A stretch of 64,000 nt of DNA, taken from the NCBI GenBank assembly GCA_001048675.1, contig CCKK01000002.1, positions 1 to 64,000 of the forward strand, written 5' to 3'. A program made the position numbers and the translations under genes. Shown one piece after another: positions 45,903-55,421 of the stretch. The notes beneath the pieces are model-generated. The model saw only the letters and a list, made by a program, of their open reading frames with translations, made no database searches and had not been told where the DNA came from. Origin of the DNA: Vibrio diabolicus (GTDB taxonomy: Bacteria > Pseudomonadota > Gammaproteobacteria > Enterobacterales > Vibrionaceae). The first letter of the stretch is position 1. Every line of letters begins with the position of its first letter.

Positions 45903-47252
45903 ATGACTTTTGACGACATTCCGCGTATCGCCCTAATTGAAGATGATGACATCGTTCGTCAAGCAACAAGCCAATGGCTGCAATTGGCGGGGTTTGACGT
46001 CATAGCTTTTAGCTCGGGGGAGGAAGGCAAAACCGCCATTCTGAACCAAGAGTTTGATGCGATAGTTAGTGATGTTCGTTTGCCAGATACTGATGGAATT
46101 TCGATTTTAGAGAGCCTTATTGCGAATCACATTCCAACACCAATGATACTAATTACTGGTCATGGTGATGTGGATATGGCGGTGAATGCGCTACAAAACG
46201 GCGCGTTTGATTTTATTGAAAAACCTTTCCAGCCGGAGCGTTTGTCTCAACGCGTCACAGATGCGGTCGAGAGCCATCGCGCGCAAACATCGACGCTTCA
46301 CCGCCAAGAGTATCTAGCTAGCGTGAGTGGTTTAGAAGAGGTGCTCATTGGTCAAAGTCGAGTGATGCAGCAATTACGCGAGCAAGTTGCGAAACTGGCG
46401 AAAATCGATACCAACGTGATCATCTACGGTGAAACGGGCTGTGGTAAAGAGCTGGTGGCGACCAGTTTACATAACGAAAGCCAAAGAAAACCTCATCACT
46501 TTGTGCCGATAAACTGTGGTGCGATTCCAGAACACCTTTTCGAGAGTGAGTTGTTTGGTCACGAAGCTGGGGCGTTCACTGGTGCAAACAAACGACGCAT
46601 CGGCAAATTGGAATACGCCGATAAAGGCACGTTGTTTTTTGACGAGATAGAAAGCATGCCGTTGTCCATGCAGGTGAAAGTGCTGCGTTCATTACAGGAA
46701 CATACAGTTGAGCGCGTTGGAGGCAATCAACAGATCTCGGTTGATTTACGAGTGATCGCGGCGGCGAAAGAAGATCTCAATGATCATGAAGAGTTTCGGC
46801 AAGATTTATACTATCGGCTCAACGTCGCGCAAATTTATTTGCCGCCACTCAGGGAGAGAGAAGAAGATTCACTGATTTTGTTTGAGCACTTCACCTTGCA
46901 AACTAACCCTGAAACCCGACCATTGAGTGATGCCGACAGAAACGCTGTGCTTTCCTACGCTTGGCCTGGAAATGTTCGAGAGCTGCGAAACGTGGCTATG
47001 CGTTTTGCTTTGGATGAAACGGTATCTGTGATGGAAATTCTCTCTAGCCGTCCTTCGTCAACCACGGAGGAGACGCAAGTGGGTGTTCCTCTGGTTATTC
47101 AATTACACAATTTTGAGCGCAAGGTGCTGCATGATTCATTGGTCAGGCATCACGGACGCATTAATGAGGTGATGCAGGAGTTGGATTTACCTCGTCGAAC
47201 TTTGAATCAAAAGATGCAAAAGTTTGGTTTAAATCGTTCTGATTATACTTAA
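45903..47252 (+). CDS. DctD-like sigma-54-dependent response regulator
   Basis: 449 residues. Receiver domain with EDDD and D57 (SDVRLPDTDG), Lys in EKPF. AAA+ domain about 145-370: Walker A GETGCGKE, the sigma-54 contact GAFTGA, Walker B GTLFFDEIE and the arginine fingers. C-terminal Fis-type helix-turn-helix (HHGRINEVMQELDLPRRTLNQKMQKFGL, across ~28 residues). Together with the divergent kinase it should activate the sigma-54 promoter at 50671. Confidence 0.9.
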   Translation: MTFDDIPRIALIEDDDIVRQATSQWLQLAGFDVIAFSSGEEGKTAILNQEFDAIVSDVRLPDTDGISILESLIANHIPTPMILITGHGDVDMAVNALQNGAFDFIEKPFQPERLSQRVTDAVESHRAQTSTLHRQEYLASVSGLEEVLIGQSRVMQQLREQVAKLAKIDTNVIIYGETGCGKELVATSLHNESQRKPHHFVPINCGAIPEHLFESELFGHEAGAFTGANKRRIGKLEYADKGTLFFDEIESMPLSMQVKVLRSLQEHTVERVGGNQQISVDLRVIAAAKEDLNDHEEFRQDLYYRLNVAQIYLPPLREREEDSLILFEHFTLQTNPETRPLSDADRNAVLSYAWPGNVRELRNVAMRFALDETVSVMEILSSRPSSTTEETQVGVPLVIQLHNFERKVLHDSLVRHHGRINEVMQELDLPRRTLNQKMQKFGLNRSDYT

Positions 47253-47297
47253 CGCAATTTTTAAGCTGACTTACCGCTATGGGCGTCACAAATATGA

Positions 47298-48507
47298 TTA
47301 TGCGCTCTTTGAGGGAGTTGGGACAAACTTATAAGTTAGGCCTTTCCCTTCTCCAAACAAGGTGACTTGGTTTCTGCCCGTATGTTTAGAGCTATACAGC
47401 GCTTCGTCTGCTTCAGCAACGACCTCGTGAAGCGATTGTCCCTCTGATAACTCACTGATTCCAAAGCTCATGGTGATCTCATTTTCGAATGACTGCAATG
47501 AGGCTTCAGTTTCCACCGCCAGGCGAATTTGCTCGGCAACAATTTTGGCGCGTTGTGCTTTTTCAAGTAAAACAATCATGAACTCATCACCACCAAATCG
47601 TACTGTGCAAGCTGACTCTGGGAGGTGTTTCTTAAAGATAGCGGCAATCGTAGCCATGACGGAATCGCCTACCGTATGGCCGTAGTGATCATTAATTACT
47701 TTGAACTCGTCCATGTCGGTCATGATGATGCTTATTGATTGGTTCCGTTTGTGAGCTTGATTAACAAGGTTTGGAACAATTTCTTCCATCGCGCGACGAT
47801 TATGAAGCCCTGTGAGAGCGTCTAAATGTGAGAGATCATTGATTGACTGTATCAAGCGGCCATTAATTAGCCACAACATGCTAAAGCTCATAGCGACAAT
47901 CAGACAGATGCTAAGTAAAAACGTCATCTGGTGGATAAAACCTGCGGTCATAAAATTTGGCACTTCATTGGCGAAAGCGCTCCAAAGTGCTCTGAAGCCC
48001 ATAAAAATACTGAAGCAAAAGAAGGAGCACGCCATCACTATGGTTGGGAGTTTTTGGTCTTGCTTGGTACCTTTCAGCATGGCGATCCCACTAAAAAACG
48101 TAACGATGCAGATATAAACACTTAAGTAAATGATACGGCTTTTAATTGAATGGTCATGGAAGGTGAAATAATAAAACGAACCGCTGAAAATGGGCGTTAA
48201 AAAAGCGAGTGAGTGGGCCAGTTTTAGAGGGAATTGACGAAAAATGCTCACGCTGTAAAGCGTAAGCAAGAAGCCGATTAATATGAGCGTATTAGCTATG
48301 ACGATGGTAAGCCAATCTGGTGCGGAGCCTCTAAATCCCAGTAAAAAAGGCCCAAAGCCAATAAATAACAGCGAGAGAGAAAAAGTCTTTAAGCCTTTGT
48401 ATTTTTTTCTGTGTGTATTGGTAACAAAGTAGACTGATTGAGTAAATGCAAGAGAACAGAATAACGATAAAGTTGAGCGTTCTGATGTCTAAATACTGAT
48501 TGTCCAT
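47298..48507 (-). pseudogene. Membrane GGDEF diguanylate cyclase with a homopolymer frameshift
   Basis: The best start is ATG at 48507 after TGGAGCG. The first ~34 codons read MDNQYLDIRTLNFIVILF onward and then leave frame at an A7 run (T7 on the plus strand, 48402-48408). Removing one base joins them to the frame GLKTFSLSLLFIGFGP and on through the gene, giving about 402 residues. Seven or so membrane helices precede a GGDEF domain (DALTGLHNRR, DMDEFKVINDHYGH, VRFGGDEFMIVL); there is no RxxD inhibitory site five residues before GGDEF. As written only a TTG-started 323-residue fragment is open. It could be real, phase-variable or a sequencing error. Confidence 0.8.
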
Positions 48508-48610
48508 AAGCGCTCCACATCAATCCATAGTTCAGGCAACTCCTTTGCCTGATATCAATAAGCGAACTACATATTAACTTACTTATTGAGTGATGTCTTA
48601 TGTTAAACGG

Positions 48611-49921
48611 CTATTCATTTATCAGCTCGAATTGTTCGGTTTGGTTGGTTTTCGTCGTAAACAGCAGACCAACAATCATCATAAATACGCTAGGCATAAT
48701 CCAGCTAGCAAAGTCATTGTACAGAGGCATGTAATTATCCATCCACTCATTGGTGGAATCTGGCATATAACCTAGGATGTGCAGCGCATCAACACAACCA
48801 AACGTTAGAGCAGTGAATGCGGTCGCGACCACCATGATTTGCGACATCTTGTTACGCACTGGTGCCATGATCATCAATGCAATCGCTACTGGGTGAAGCG
48901 CCACAACCGCTGGCAATGTGATAGCCAATAGTTGCTCCAGACCTACGTTGGCGATCAAACCAGCCAATACCATGGTCGTGATAACGCAGCCTTTGTAGTT
49001 CACTTTGCTGAAAGTGTTGTCGTAGAACTCACTGCCTGCGGTGGTTACGCCGATAGCAGTAGTCAAACACGCCAATACCATCACGGCACCTAGTAATAGT
49101 GAGCCAAATGCGCCGAAGTGGCTGAAGGTGAATGCCGTTAAGATGTCGCCACCATTGCTGAATTCAGAACCTAAGTATGAGCTTGTTGAGCCAATGTAAG
49201 CCAATGAGATGTAAACAAATGCCATGGCAACTGCATACATCAAAGCAGCAATTAGTGTGTATTTTGCAGTGGCTTTCGGACAATCCACACCCATGCTGCG
49301 AATCGCACGGAAGATGATCCAACCAAAACCGATAGAGCCTAGTGCATCCATGGTCATGTAGCCTTGGGTCAAGCCTTCAGAAAATGCGCCAGATACGTAT
49401 GGACCCGTTGCTGTGGTTAGTTCGCCGGCTGGGTAAACCAGAGCGGTTACAGACATGATCACTAAAATAGCCATCAATGCAGGGGTTAAGATCTTGCCTA
49501 GGTTGTCGACCAATTTGCCCGGGTACAGCGCAAACAAGATAGTGATAACGCAGAAAGCAATTGTGAAAGGCACCAAAGCGGCATCACCAAACATTGGTGC
49601 AAAGCTAAATTGGTAAGCCACGGTAATCGCACGTGGTATTACGAATGCAGGACCAATCACGATAAACACCATCACCCAAAAACTGGTCGCCAAAGGTTTA
49701 GGTAGGGCGGCGGTTAATTTGTCTGAACCGTTTACGATAGCCACCATCACCAGTGCCATCGCAGGCAGACCTACACCCGTCAAGAGGAAGCCAGACATCC
49801 CGCTCAGAAAGTTTTCACCTGCTTGGTAACCCAAAAATGGAGGGAAGATCAGGTTACCTGCGCCTAAGTACATGGCGAAAGTCATGAAGCCCAAAGCGGC
49901 GATATTGCGTGCGCTTAACAT
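48611..49921 (-). CDS. brnQ: Branched-chain amino acid carrier BrnQ (LIVCS family)
   Basis: 436 residues, twelve membrane helices. Family motifs FAMYLGAGNLIFPPFLGYQAG and QGYMTMDALGSIGFGWIIFRAI are intact. It imports Leu, Ile and Val with Na+. RBS AAGAGG. Upstream (on its strand) are a 31-codon Leu/Ile-rich leader and alternative hairpins, suggesting control by amino-acid supply. Confidence 0.92.
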   Translation of the reverse strand: MLSARNIAALGFMTFAMYLGAGNLIFPPFLGYQAGENFLSGMSGFLLTGVGLPAMALVMVAIVNGSDKLTAALPKPLATSFWVMVFIVIGPAFVIPRAITVAYQFSFAPMFGDAALVPFTIAFCVITILFALYPGKLVDNLGKILTPALMAILVIMSVTALVYPAGELTTATGPYVSGAFSEGLTQGYMTMDALGSIGFGWIIFRAIRSMGVDCPKATAKYTLIAALMYAVAMAFVYISLAYIGSTSSYLGSEFSNGGDILTAFTFSHFGAFGSLLLGAVMVLACLTTAIGVTTAGSEFYDNTFSKVNYKGCVITTMVLAGLIANVGLEQLLAITLPAVVALHPVAIALMIMAPVRNKMSQIMVVATAFTALTFGCVDALHILGYMPDSTNEWMDNYMPLYNDFASWIMPSVFMMIVGLLFTTKTNQTEQFELINE

Positions 49922-49986
49922 TGTTATTCCTCTTATGTTTCGCTTGGAAGAAACTGAAAGGAATGGGAGGAGTATGTGGTGTTCCC

Positions 49987-50035
49987 GTCAGCTTCTTCTC
50001 AAGCTGACAGAAAGTTTAGATATAGCCTGTCAGCT
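49987..50035 (-). promoter_or_regulatory. Alternative hairpins in the brnQ leader
   Basis: Three mutually exclusive segments. CTGTCAGCT (minus-strand reading of 50002-50010) can pair with AGCTGACAG of 50027-50035 (9 bp) or, through its CAGCTT end, with AAGCTGAC of 49987-49994 (8 bp). The stop codon of the leader peptide lies inside the first segment, so a ribosome there would block that pairing. There is no T-run, so the switch may act on Rho or translation. Confidence 0.6.
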
Positions 50036-50125
50036 CTGAATCAGTTTCAGAGAGAGCAGGAGGATCGCAGCAGCAACGCCAGATGGGCGTTTTAAAGCGA
50101 ATTGTAATTGCGCAGTTGCTGACAT
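50030..50125 (-). CDS. brnQ leader peptide, 31 residues
   Basis: ATG six bases after AAGGA. The peptide begins MSATAQLQFALKRPSG and ends AAAILLLSLKLIQS; seven of its last eleven residues are Ile or Leu. Such a cluster of the transported amino acids near the stop is the hallmark of attenuation leaders (compare ilv and leu). It lies about 108 bp upstream of brnQ on the same strand and its stop overlaps a hairpin segment. Confidence 0.72.
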   Translation of the reverse strand: MSATAQLQFALKRPSGVAAAILLLSLKLIQS

Positions 50126-50481
50126 GGGTGATCCTTAATGACGAAAAAATACCAAGGAATACGTTTGCCTTGGCGTGTTGTTACCCTAACGAACATCGGG
50201 CTATTGGCACAACCCCGAAGTAGAAAATAAGTTGATACGGTCAATGTTTGTTTCTGAACTGGTGGATCGCACTGCTTTTTAAATTAAAAAAAAAATTAGA
50301 ATAAATGACTTTTCATTTCTGTAACATGGCTTGTTTTGCTGTATTTTTGTTGCTATTTGTAGTCGTTTAGGCTATAAACCTCCGCTGATAAAGTGAGCAG
50401 TTTAGAATGATGCGCTTTTTCTTCTTATTGTTAAGACGCTCATTAGTTGCAGTTCAATCCAAAATTGCATCGGCAAAATAT
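50126..50481. other. Non-coding stretch between the brnQ leader and the TAXI control region
   Basis: About 356 bp, AT-rich from 50220 on, holding the brnQ promoter side near 50160-50230. No gene or other element recognised. Confidence 0.5.
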
Positions 50482-50622
50482 TGCTCATCAGTAAACTGAG
50501 CATTTTTTATTCCAGATCACATTTTATTAACCTTTTGCGATCTAGGCGTGCAAACTTCTTCTCTTCAATGAGCAAGATTTTGCTCATTACTTTGCTATCA
50601 AATCAGCATGATTTTGCTCATT
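50482..50622. promoter_or_regulatory. Upstream activator dyads of the TAXI-TRAP promoter
   Basis: Three related dyads. 50567-50588 has perfect 9-bp arms AATGAGCAA and TTGCTCATT. 50601-50622 is a degenerate copy (AATCAGCA and TTGCTCATT) with its centre 34 bp on. 50482-50502 has TGCTCA and TGAGCA with wider spacing. They end about 50 bp before the sigma-54 promoter, where an NtrC-family activator would bind; the DctD-like protein encoded nearby is the obvious candidate. Confidence 0.72.
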
Positions 50623-50670
50623 TTTGATGTCTTTCAGCACTTAGTTCAATAAATACAAAGGGTTAAAAGT

Positions 50671-50686
50671 TGGCATTTCAATTGCT
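50671..50686 (+). promoter_or_regulatory. Sigma-54 promoter of the TAXI-TRAP operon
   Basis: TGGCATTTCAATTGCT has GG and GC exactly 10 bp apart and matches TGGCAC-N5-TTGCW well. Transcription would start near 50697, 66 bp before the TAXI gene. Confidence 0.85.
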
Positions 50687-50762
50687 CTAGGGAATGTGTT
50701 GTTAATAAAGATTTAACATGATGTAAATCCCCAATCGTGAAACGACTACACGGAGAGTAATA

Positions 50763-51773
50763 ATGAAAATGAATAAGCTGGTAAAAGCTTTGGCTGTCGC
50801 TGTGACTTCTTTTGGTATTGCTGCTAACGCTGCGGCAGAGGATCGTAGCTACATTCTTGCAACGGCATCGACAGGTGGTACTTACTACCCTGTGGGCGTA
50901 GCGTTGGCGACGTTAAGCAAAGTGAAATTGGCACCAAAGCACCACTTCTCCCTTTCTGCAATCAGCTCTGCGGGCTCTGGTGAAAACGTCAAACTGCTGA
51001 ACGAAAACGAAGCACAGTTCGCAATTCTACAAGGTCTTTACGGTGCATGGGCTTGGTCTGGTGAAGGTCCTTATGAGAAGAGCGGTCGCCAAGAGCAGCT
51101 GCGTTCAGTCTCTATGCTGTGGCAAAACGTTGAGCACTTTATCGTTCGCTCTGACCTAGCAAAAACGGGCACAGTGACTGACCTGAACAATTTAGACGGT
51201 AAGAAGTTCTCTATCGGTAAGAAGAACTCAGGTACTGAGAACTCTGGTCGCCAAATCATGAAAGGTCTGAAGGTAGATCCTGATAAATTCAATCTTGCTT
51301 ACATGGGCTACGGCGGCAGTGCGAGCGCACTTCAAAACGGCACCATTGACGGCATGAACACGCCTGCGGGTGTACCTGTTGGTGCGGTTACTCAAGCTTT
51401 TGCTGCGCTGGGTAAAGACATTTCGATCCTTTCGTTTACTGACGAGCAAATCAAAGAGGCGAACGGCAACTACAACCTATGGACGAAGTACGAGATCCCA
51501 GCGAACACGTACCCGGGTCTAGATAAGCCGATCACCACCATTGCACAGCCAAACTTCTTGGCAGTTCGTGAAGATATCTCGGAAGAAGACGTTTACCAGC
51601 TAACCAAAGCGATCTACGAGAACCTGCCTTTCCTACAAGGCATCCACAAAGCAACAAAAGCAATGGCGATTGAGAAAGCGATCGCTGGTTTGCCAGTGCC
51701 TCTTCACCCAGGTGCGGCGCGTTACTACAAAGAAATGGGCATCGAAATCCCATCAGACCTAATGGCGAAATAA
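50763..51773 (+). CDS. TAXI-family TRAP transporter substrate-binding protein
   Basis: 336 residues with signal peptide to AAA. ATASTGGTYYPVGVALA is the TAXI ligand-loop signature; GKKFSIGKKNSGTENSGRQI and MNTPAGVPVGAVT are conserved later. It binds a small anion, probably a carboxylate, and passes it to the fused permease. The 2-hydroxyglutarate oxidase gene downstream suggests a 2-hydroxyglutarate- or 2-oxoglutarate-like ligand. RBS GGAGAG. Sigma-54 promoter upstream. Confidence 0.9.
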   Translation: MKMNKLVKALAVAVTSFGIAANAAAEDRSYILATASTGGTYYPVGVALATLSKVKLAPKHHFSLSAISSAGSGENVKLLNENEAQFAILQGLYGAWAWSGEGPYEKSGRQEQLRSVSMLWQNVEHFIVRSDLAKTGTVTDLNNLDGKKFSIGKKNSGTENSGRQIMKGLKVDPDKFNLAYMGYGGSASALQNGTIDGMNTPAGVPVGAVTQAFAALGKDISILSFTDEQIKEANGNYNLWTKYEIPANTYPGLDKPITTIAQPNFLAVREDISEEDVYQLTKAIYENLPFLQGIHKATKAMAIEKAIAGLPVPLHPGAARYYKEMGIEIPSDLMAK

Positions 51774-51783
51774 CGCTAACTTG

Positions 51784-51812
51784 GCCCCGAGTTTCGGCTC
51801 GGGGCATTTTAT
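51784..51812 (+). terminator. Hairpin between TAXI and permease genes
   Basis: GCCCCGAG/CTCGGGGC 8-bp stem with 6-nt loop followed by ATTTTAT. It lies ten bases past the TAXI stop and probably lowers expression of the permease relative to the binding protein. Confidence 0.65.
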
Positions 51813-51861
51813 CCCTACCGATTTCTAAGATGGAAAAAGCCGCCAGAGCTTGGAGTATGAG

Positions 51862-53985
51862 ATGAGCGACTCAATAGAAAAGGAATTGCAGAAGTTTGAG
51901 CTGCCCACGCGCACTGATTTTCCGTGGGTAACCACAACAATCACAGTGTTTGGCGTGGTGTTGTCTGCTTTGCACATTTGGTTTAATACCTTATCGACGT
52001 TACCAGAGTTATGGATTTCCGCGACCCACTTTGCTGGCTTTGCGGTGATTTGTGCACTTTGGTATCCGGCTCATATCTCTCTCAAGCAGAGTAAGATTGC
52101 ACTCGGTATCGATGTGTTAATTGCCATGGGCGCTGTCGCGTGTTTGCTCTACATTCCCTATGCCGAAGATGCGCTGTACGAACGCGGTGTGAAGTTCGTG
52201 ACCAGCGATTGGGTCTTCGCCATCATGGCAATTCTGATTGTTATCGAACTGATTCGACGCACCATGGGCTGGTTTATTCCAGTGCTGATTGTGGTGTGTC
52301 TGAGTTACGTTGTGCTTTGGGGTAAGTGGGCGACAGGTATTTTCCACTTCCCGGGTTTGAGCATGGAAACCTTGCTCTACCGTAGCTTCTATTCTTCTGA
52401 GGGCATGTTTGGTTCTATCTCGCGCATCAGTTGGACTTTCGTATTCATGTTCATTCTGTTTGGTGCATTTCTCGTTCGCTCCGGGGTTGGTGATTACATC
52501 ATCAATGTGGCACGTGCTGCGGCTGGCAAAATCATCGGTGGCCCGGGTTTTATTGCGGTGATAGGCTCCGGTTTGATGGGCTCAGTATCGGGCTCTAGCG
52601 TGGCAAATACGGTTTCAACCGGTGTTATCAGTATTCCTTTAATGCAAAAAGCAGGTTTCCCTTCGCGCTTCGCGGCGGGTGTGGAAGCTGCAGCGTCAAC
52701 AGGTGGTCAGTTGATGCCACCAGTGATGGGCGCGGGTGCTTTCATTATGGCGTCTTACACACAAATTCCTTATGTTGATATCATCGCGGTTTCTTTTATT
52801 CCTGCTCTTATCTATTTCTTGTCTGTTGCATTCTTTGTGCGTATTGAAGCCAAACGCAGCGGCGTTCAAAAAATCACGACCAGCGATGAATCTCTACTGA
52901 AAGTGTTGATCAGCGGTTGGCACAACCTTATCCCGCTGGCGGTATTGGTTACTTTGTTGGTTCAAGGCTTTACGCCAACTTACGCTGCTGGCTTATCGAT
53001 CATTTCTGTGGTGGTGGCTTCTTGGTTCTCGAAAGATCACAAGATGGGACCAAAAGCGATCATCGAAGCACTCTCGCAAGGCGCGAAAAACATGGCAACA
53101 ACAGCCGTATTGCTGGTGGGTATTGGTTTGGTGATCAACGTGATCAGCACAACGGGTATCGGCAACACGTTCTCACTGATGATCGACGGTTGGGCGAATG
53201 GCGACTTGTTCATCATGATCGTTCTGATTGCGCTCGCTTCTCTTGTTTTGGGTATGGGCTTACCCGTGACAGCGGCGTATATTGTATTGGGCACACTGTC
53301 TGCCCCAGCGCTTTACAAGTTGATTGCGGAAAACCAACTGCTTGAATTGATGGTGTCAGGTCAATTGCCTGAACAAGCAAAAGCGATCTTTATGTTGGCG
53401 GCGCCAGAAAAGCTGGAGCTGCTTAATGCACCAATGGCGTTGGAAACGGCGAAAGAAATGGTGGCGTTAGTACCTGCTGACTTTATGGAAACCCTACTAG
53501 AGCAAAGTTTGGGTATGGAAGCGGTAGGCTTGGCATTGCTGGCTGCTCACCTCATCATCTTCTGGCTATCGCAAGACAGTAACGTTACTCCTCCAGTGTG
53601 TTTGACCGCATTTGCTGCGGCAACCATCGCGAAAACACCGCCAATGCGCACTGGTTTGATGGCGTGGAAAATCGCCAAAGGTTTGTACCTTGTGCCGCTA
53701 CTTATTGCCTACACAGGCTTAGTAAGTTGGGATGTGACGTCAGTGATTACCGTGGGCTTCTTTGCCATCATCGGTACCTATGCATTGATTGGTGCGATTG
53801 AAGGTTACTTGGAAGGTCCTCTAAACATTCTGACGCGTCTCTTGTTGGTAGTGGTGGGTACATTGCTGGTTTGGCACGACATCCCAATGTTGGTTCGTGT
53901 GGCAAGCTGCGCGGTATTTGTCGCGGTGTTCATTTACAGTGGTCGCAAGTTCAAATTGCAACAATCTCAACTATCGGTTTTATAA
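51862..53985 (+). CDS. TRAP transporter fused 4TM/12TM permease
   Basis: 707 residues from ATG at 51862, with GGAG seven bases upstream. The N-terminal third is the small DctQ-like subunit, the rest the DctM-like subunit with GSGLMGSVSGSSVANTVSTG and AAASTGGQLMPPVMGAGAFIMA. Fused permeases are the usual partners of TAXI proteins. Na+-coupled uptake at the inner membrane. It ends eight bases before lhgO. Confidence 0.9.
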   Translation: MSDSIEKELQKFELPTRTDFPWVTTTITVFGVVLSALHIWFNTLSTLPELWISATHFAGFAVICALWYPAHISLKQSKIALGIDVLIAMGAVACLLYIPYAEDALYERGVKFVTSDWVFAIMAILIVIELIRRTMGWFIPVLIVVCLSYVVLWGKWATGIFHFPGLSMETLLYRSFYSSEGMFGSISRISWTFVFMFILFGAFLVRSGVGDYIINVARAAAGKIIGGPGFIAVIGSGLMGSVSGSSVANTVSTGVISIPLMQKAGFPSRFAAGVEAAASTGGQLMPPVMGAGAFIMASYTQIPYVDIIAVSFIPALIYFLSVAFFVRIEAKRSGVQKITTSDESLLKVLISGWHNLIPLAVLVTLLVQGFTPTYAAGLSIISVVVASWFSKDHKMGPKAIIEALSQGAKNMATTAVLLVGIGLVINVISTTGIGNTFSLMIDGWANGDLFIMIVLIALASLVLGMGLPVTAAYIVLGTLSAPALYKLIAENQLLELMVSGQLPEQAKAIFMLAAPEKLELLNAPMALETAKEMVALVPADFMETLLEQSLGMEAVGLALLAAHLIIFWLSQDSNVTPPVCLTAFAAATIAKTPPMRTGLMAWKIAKGLYLVPLLIAYTGLVSWDVTSVITVGFFAIIGTYALIGAIEGYLEGPLNILTRLLLVVVGTLLVWHDIPMLVRVASCAVFVAVFIYSGRKFKLQQSQLSVL

Positions 53986-53993
53986 GAGGTCGT

Positions 53994-55226
53994 ATGAAAT
54001 CAGTCTATGACTACATCATTGTTGGTGGCGGTATCGTTGGCGTGTCGACGGCATGGCAACTGCAGCAACGTCACCCAGACAAATCCATTTTATTGGTTGA
54101 GAAAGAGTCCGGTTTTGCCAGGCACCAAACCGGACACAATAGCGGCGTGATTCATGCTGGGGTGTACTACGCACCGGGCAGCTTAAAAGCCGATTTTTGT
54201 AAGCGTGGGGTAGAGCGAACCATTTCGTTCTGTGCTGAGCACGATATTCCGGTGGAGAACTGTGGCAAGTTGTTGGTTGCGACCAATGAGCAAGAAGTCG
54301 AACGTATGAATGCCCTTTATGAGCGCTGCCATGTCAACGGTATCGACGTAAAGCTACTCGATGAAGTTCAACTCAAACTGGCTGAACCAAACATCACAGG
54401 CTTGGGCGCGATTTATGTCAAAACCACCAGTATTGTCGATTATCGTTTGGTCACTGAGCAGATGGCGGAAGAGTTCCAAAAGCTCGGCGGGCAAATTAGC
54501 CTGAGAACCAAAGTGGTGGCTGCCGAAGAGAAGGACGAAGAAGTCCAACTGACCTGCATTTCAGACGGTCAAACCATGCAACTTAATACCAAGTTCTTGG
54601 TTACTTGCAGCGGCTTGATGGCGGATCGCATGACTAAGATGATGGGGATTCCAACTGACTTTCAGATCATCCCTTATCGTGGTGAATACTACCGCTTAGA
54701 TAGCAAACACGACCAAGTGGTGAATCATCTTATTTATCCAATTCCCGACCCTGATTTGCCATTCTTGGGCGTCCACCTGACTCGCATGATTGATGGCTGT
54801 GTGACCGTAGGTCCAAATGCGGTGCAAGGCTGGAAGCGAGAAGGGTACGACAAGGTTAACTTCAGCTTGCAAGATACCATGCAAATGCTCAGTTTCTCCG
54901 GTTTCTGGAAGGTGACACAAAAGCATCTAAAAACCGGACTGGATGAGTTTAAGAACTCGTGGTGGAAGCCGGGTTATCTCAAGCTGGTCAATAAATACTG
55001 CCCAAGCATCAAGGTGGAAGATCTCAAACCATATCCTGCGGGTATTCGTGCGCAAGCGGTGTTATCTGATGGCACTTTGGTTCATGACTTCTTGTTTGCC
55101 GAGAGTGCGAGAAGCCTGCATGTTTGCAACGCACCCTCTCCTGCAGCGACATCTGCAATGCCTATTGGGGAATACATTTGCGATAAAGTGAATGAGAAGA
55201 TAGAGGCGAAAGCCGAGTTGGTTTAA
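53994..55226 (+). CDS. lhgO: L-2-hydroxyglutarate oxidase/dehydrogenase (FAD)
   Basis: 410 residues from ATG at 53994 (the open frame extends upstream into the permease gene but has no better start). FAD-binding DYIIVGGGIVGVSTAWQL at 6-23, HNSGVIHAGVYY and CNAPSPAATSAMPIGEYI are LhgO/YgaF signatures. It oxidises L-2-hydroxyglutarate to 2-oxoglutarate at the membrane quinone pool. Tight coupling to the TRAP genes makes it the likely first catabolic step for the imported substrate. Confidence 0.9.
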   Translation: MKSVYDYIIVGGGIVGVSTAWQLQQRHPDKSILLVEKESGFARHQTGHNSGVIHAGVYYAPGSLKADFCKRGVERTISFCAEHDIPVENCGKLLVATNEQEVERMNALYERCHVNGIDVKLLDEVQLKLAEPNITGLGAIYVKTTSIVDYRLVTEQMAEEFQKLGGQISLRTKVVAAEEKDEEVQLTCISDGQTMQLNTKFLVTCSGLMADRMTKMMGIPTDFQIIPYRGEYYRLDSKHDQVVNHLIYPIPDPDLPFLGVHLTRMIDGCVTVGPNAVQGWKREGYDKVNFSLQDTMQMLSFSGFWKVTQKHLKTGLDEFKNSWWKPGYLKLVNKYCPSIKVEDLKPYPAGIRAQAVLSDGTLVHDFLFAESARSLHVCNAPSPAATSAMPIGEYICDKVNEKIEAKAELV

Positions 55227-55421
55227 CAGTAAAAAGCCATATTAAAATATATGAGCGAAAAGAATGCTTTTCTAGAATATTGACTGGTATGTCATTTGCC
55301 GCACAATAATGTAATTAGTATGTAAGAAATGGTTTTAAAGTGTCGTAATACAATGTCAACTTCAAATTTTATAGGTGTTTTTTTGTTCTTTCAGTTTTAA
55401 TCTTCATCAGATGGAGGGACT

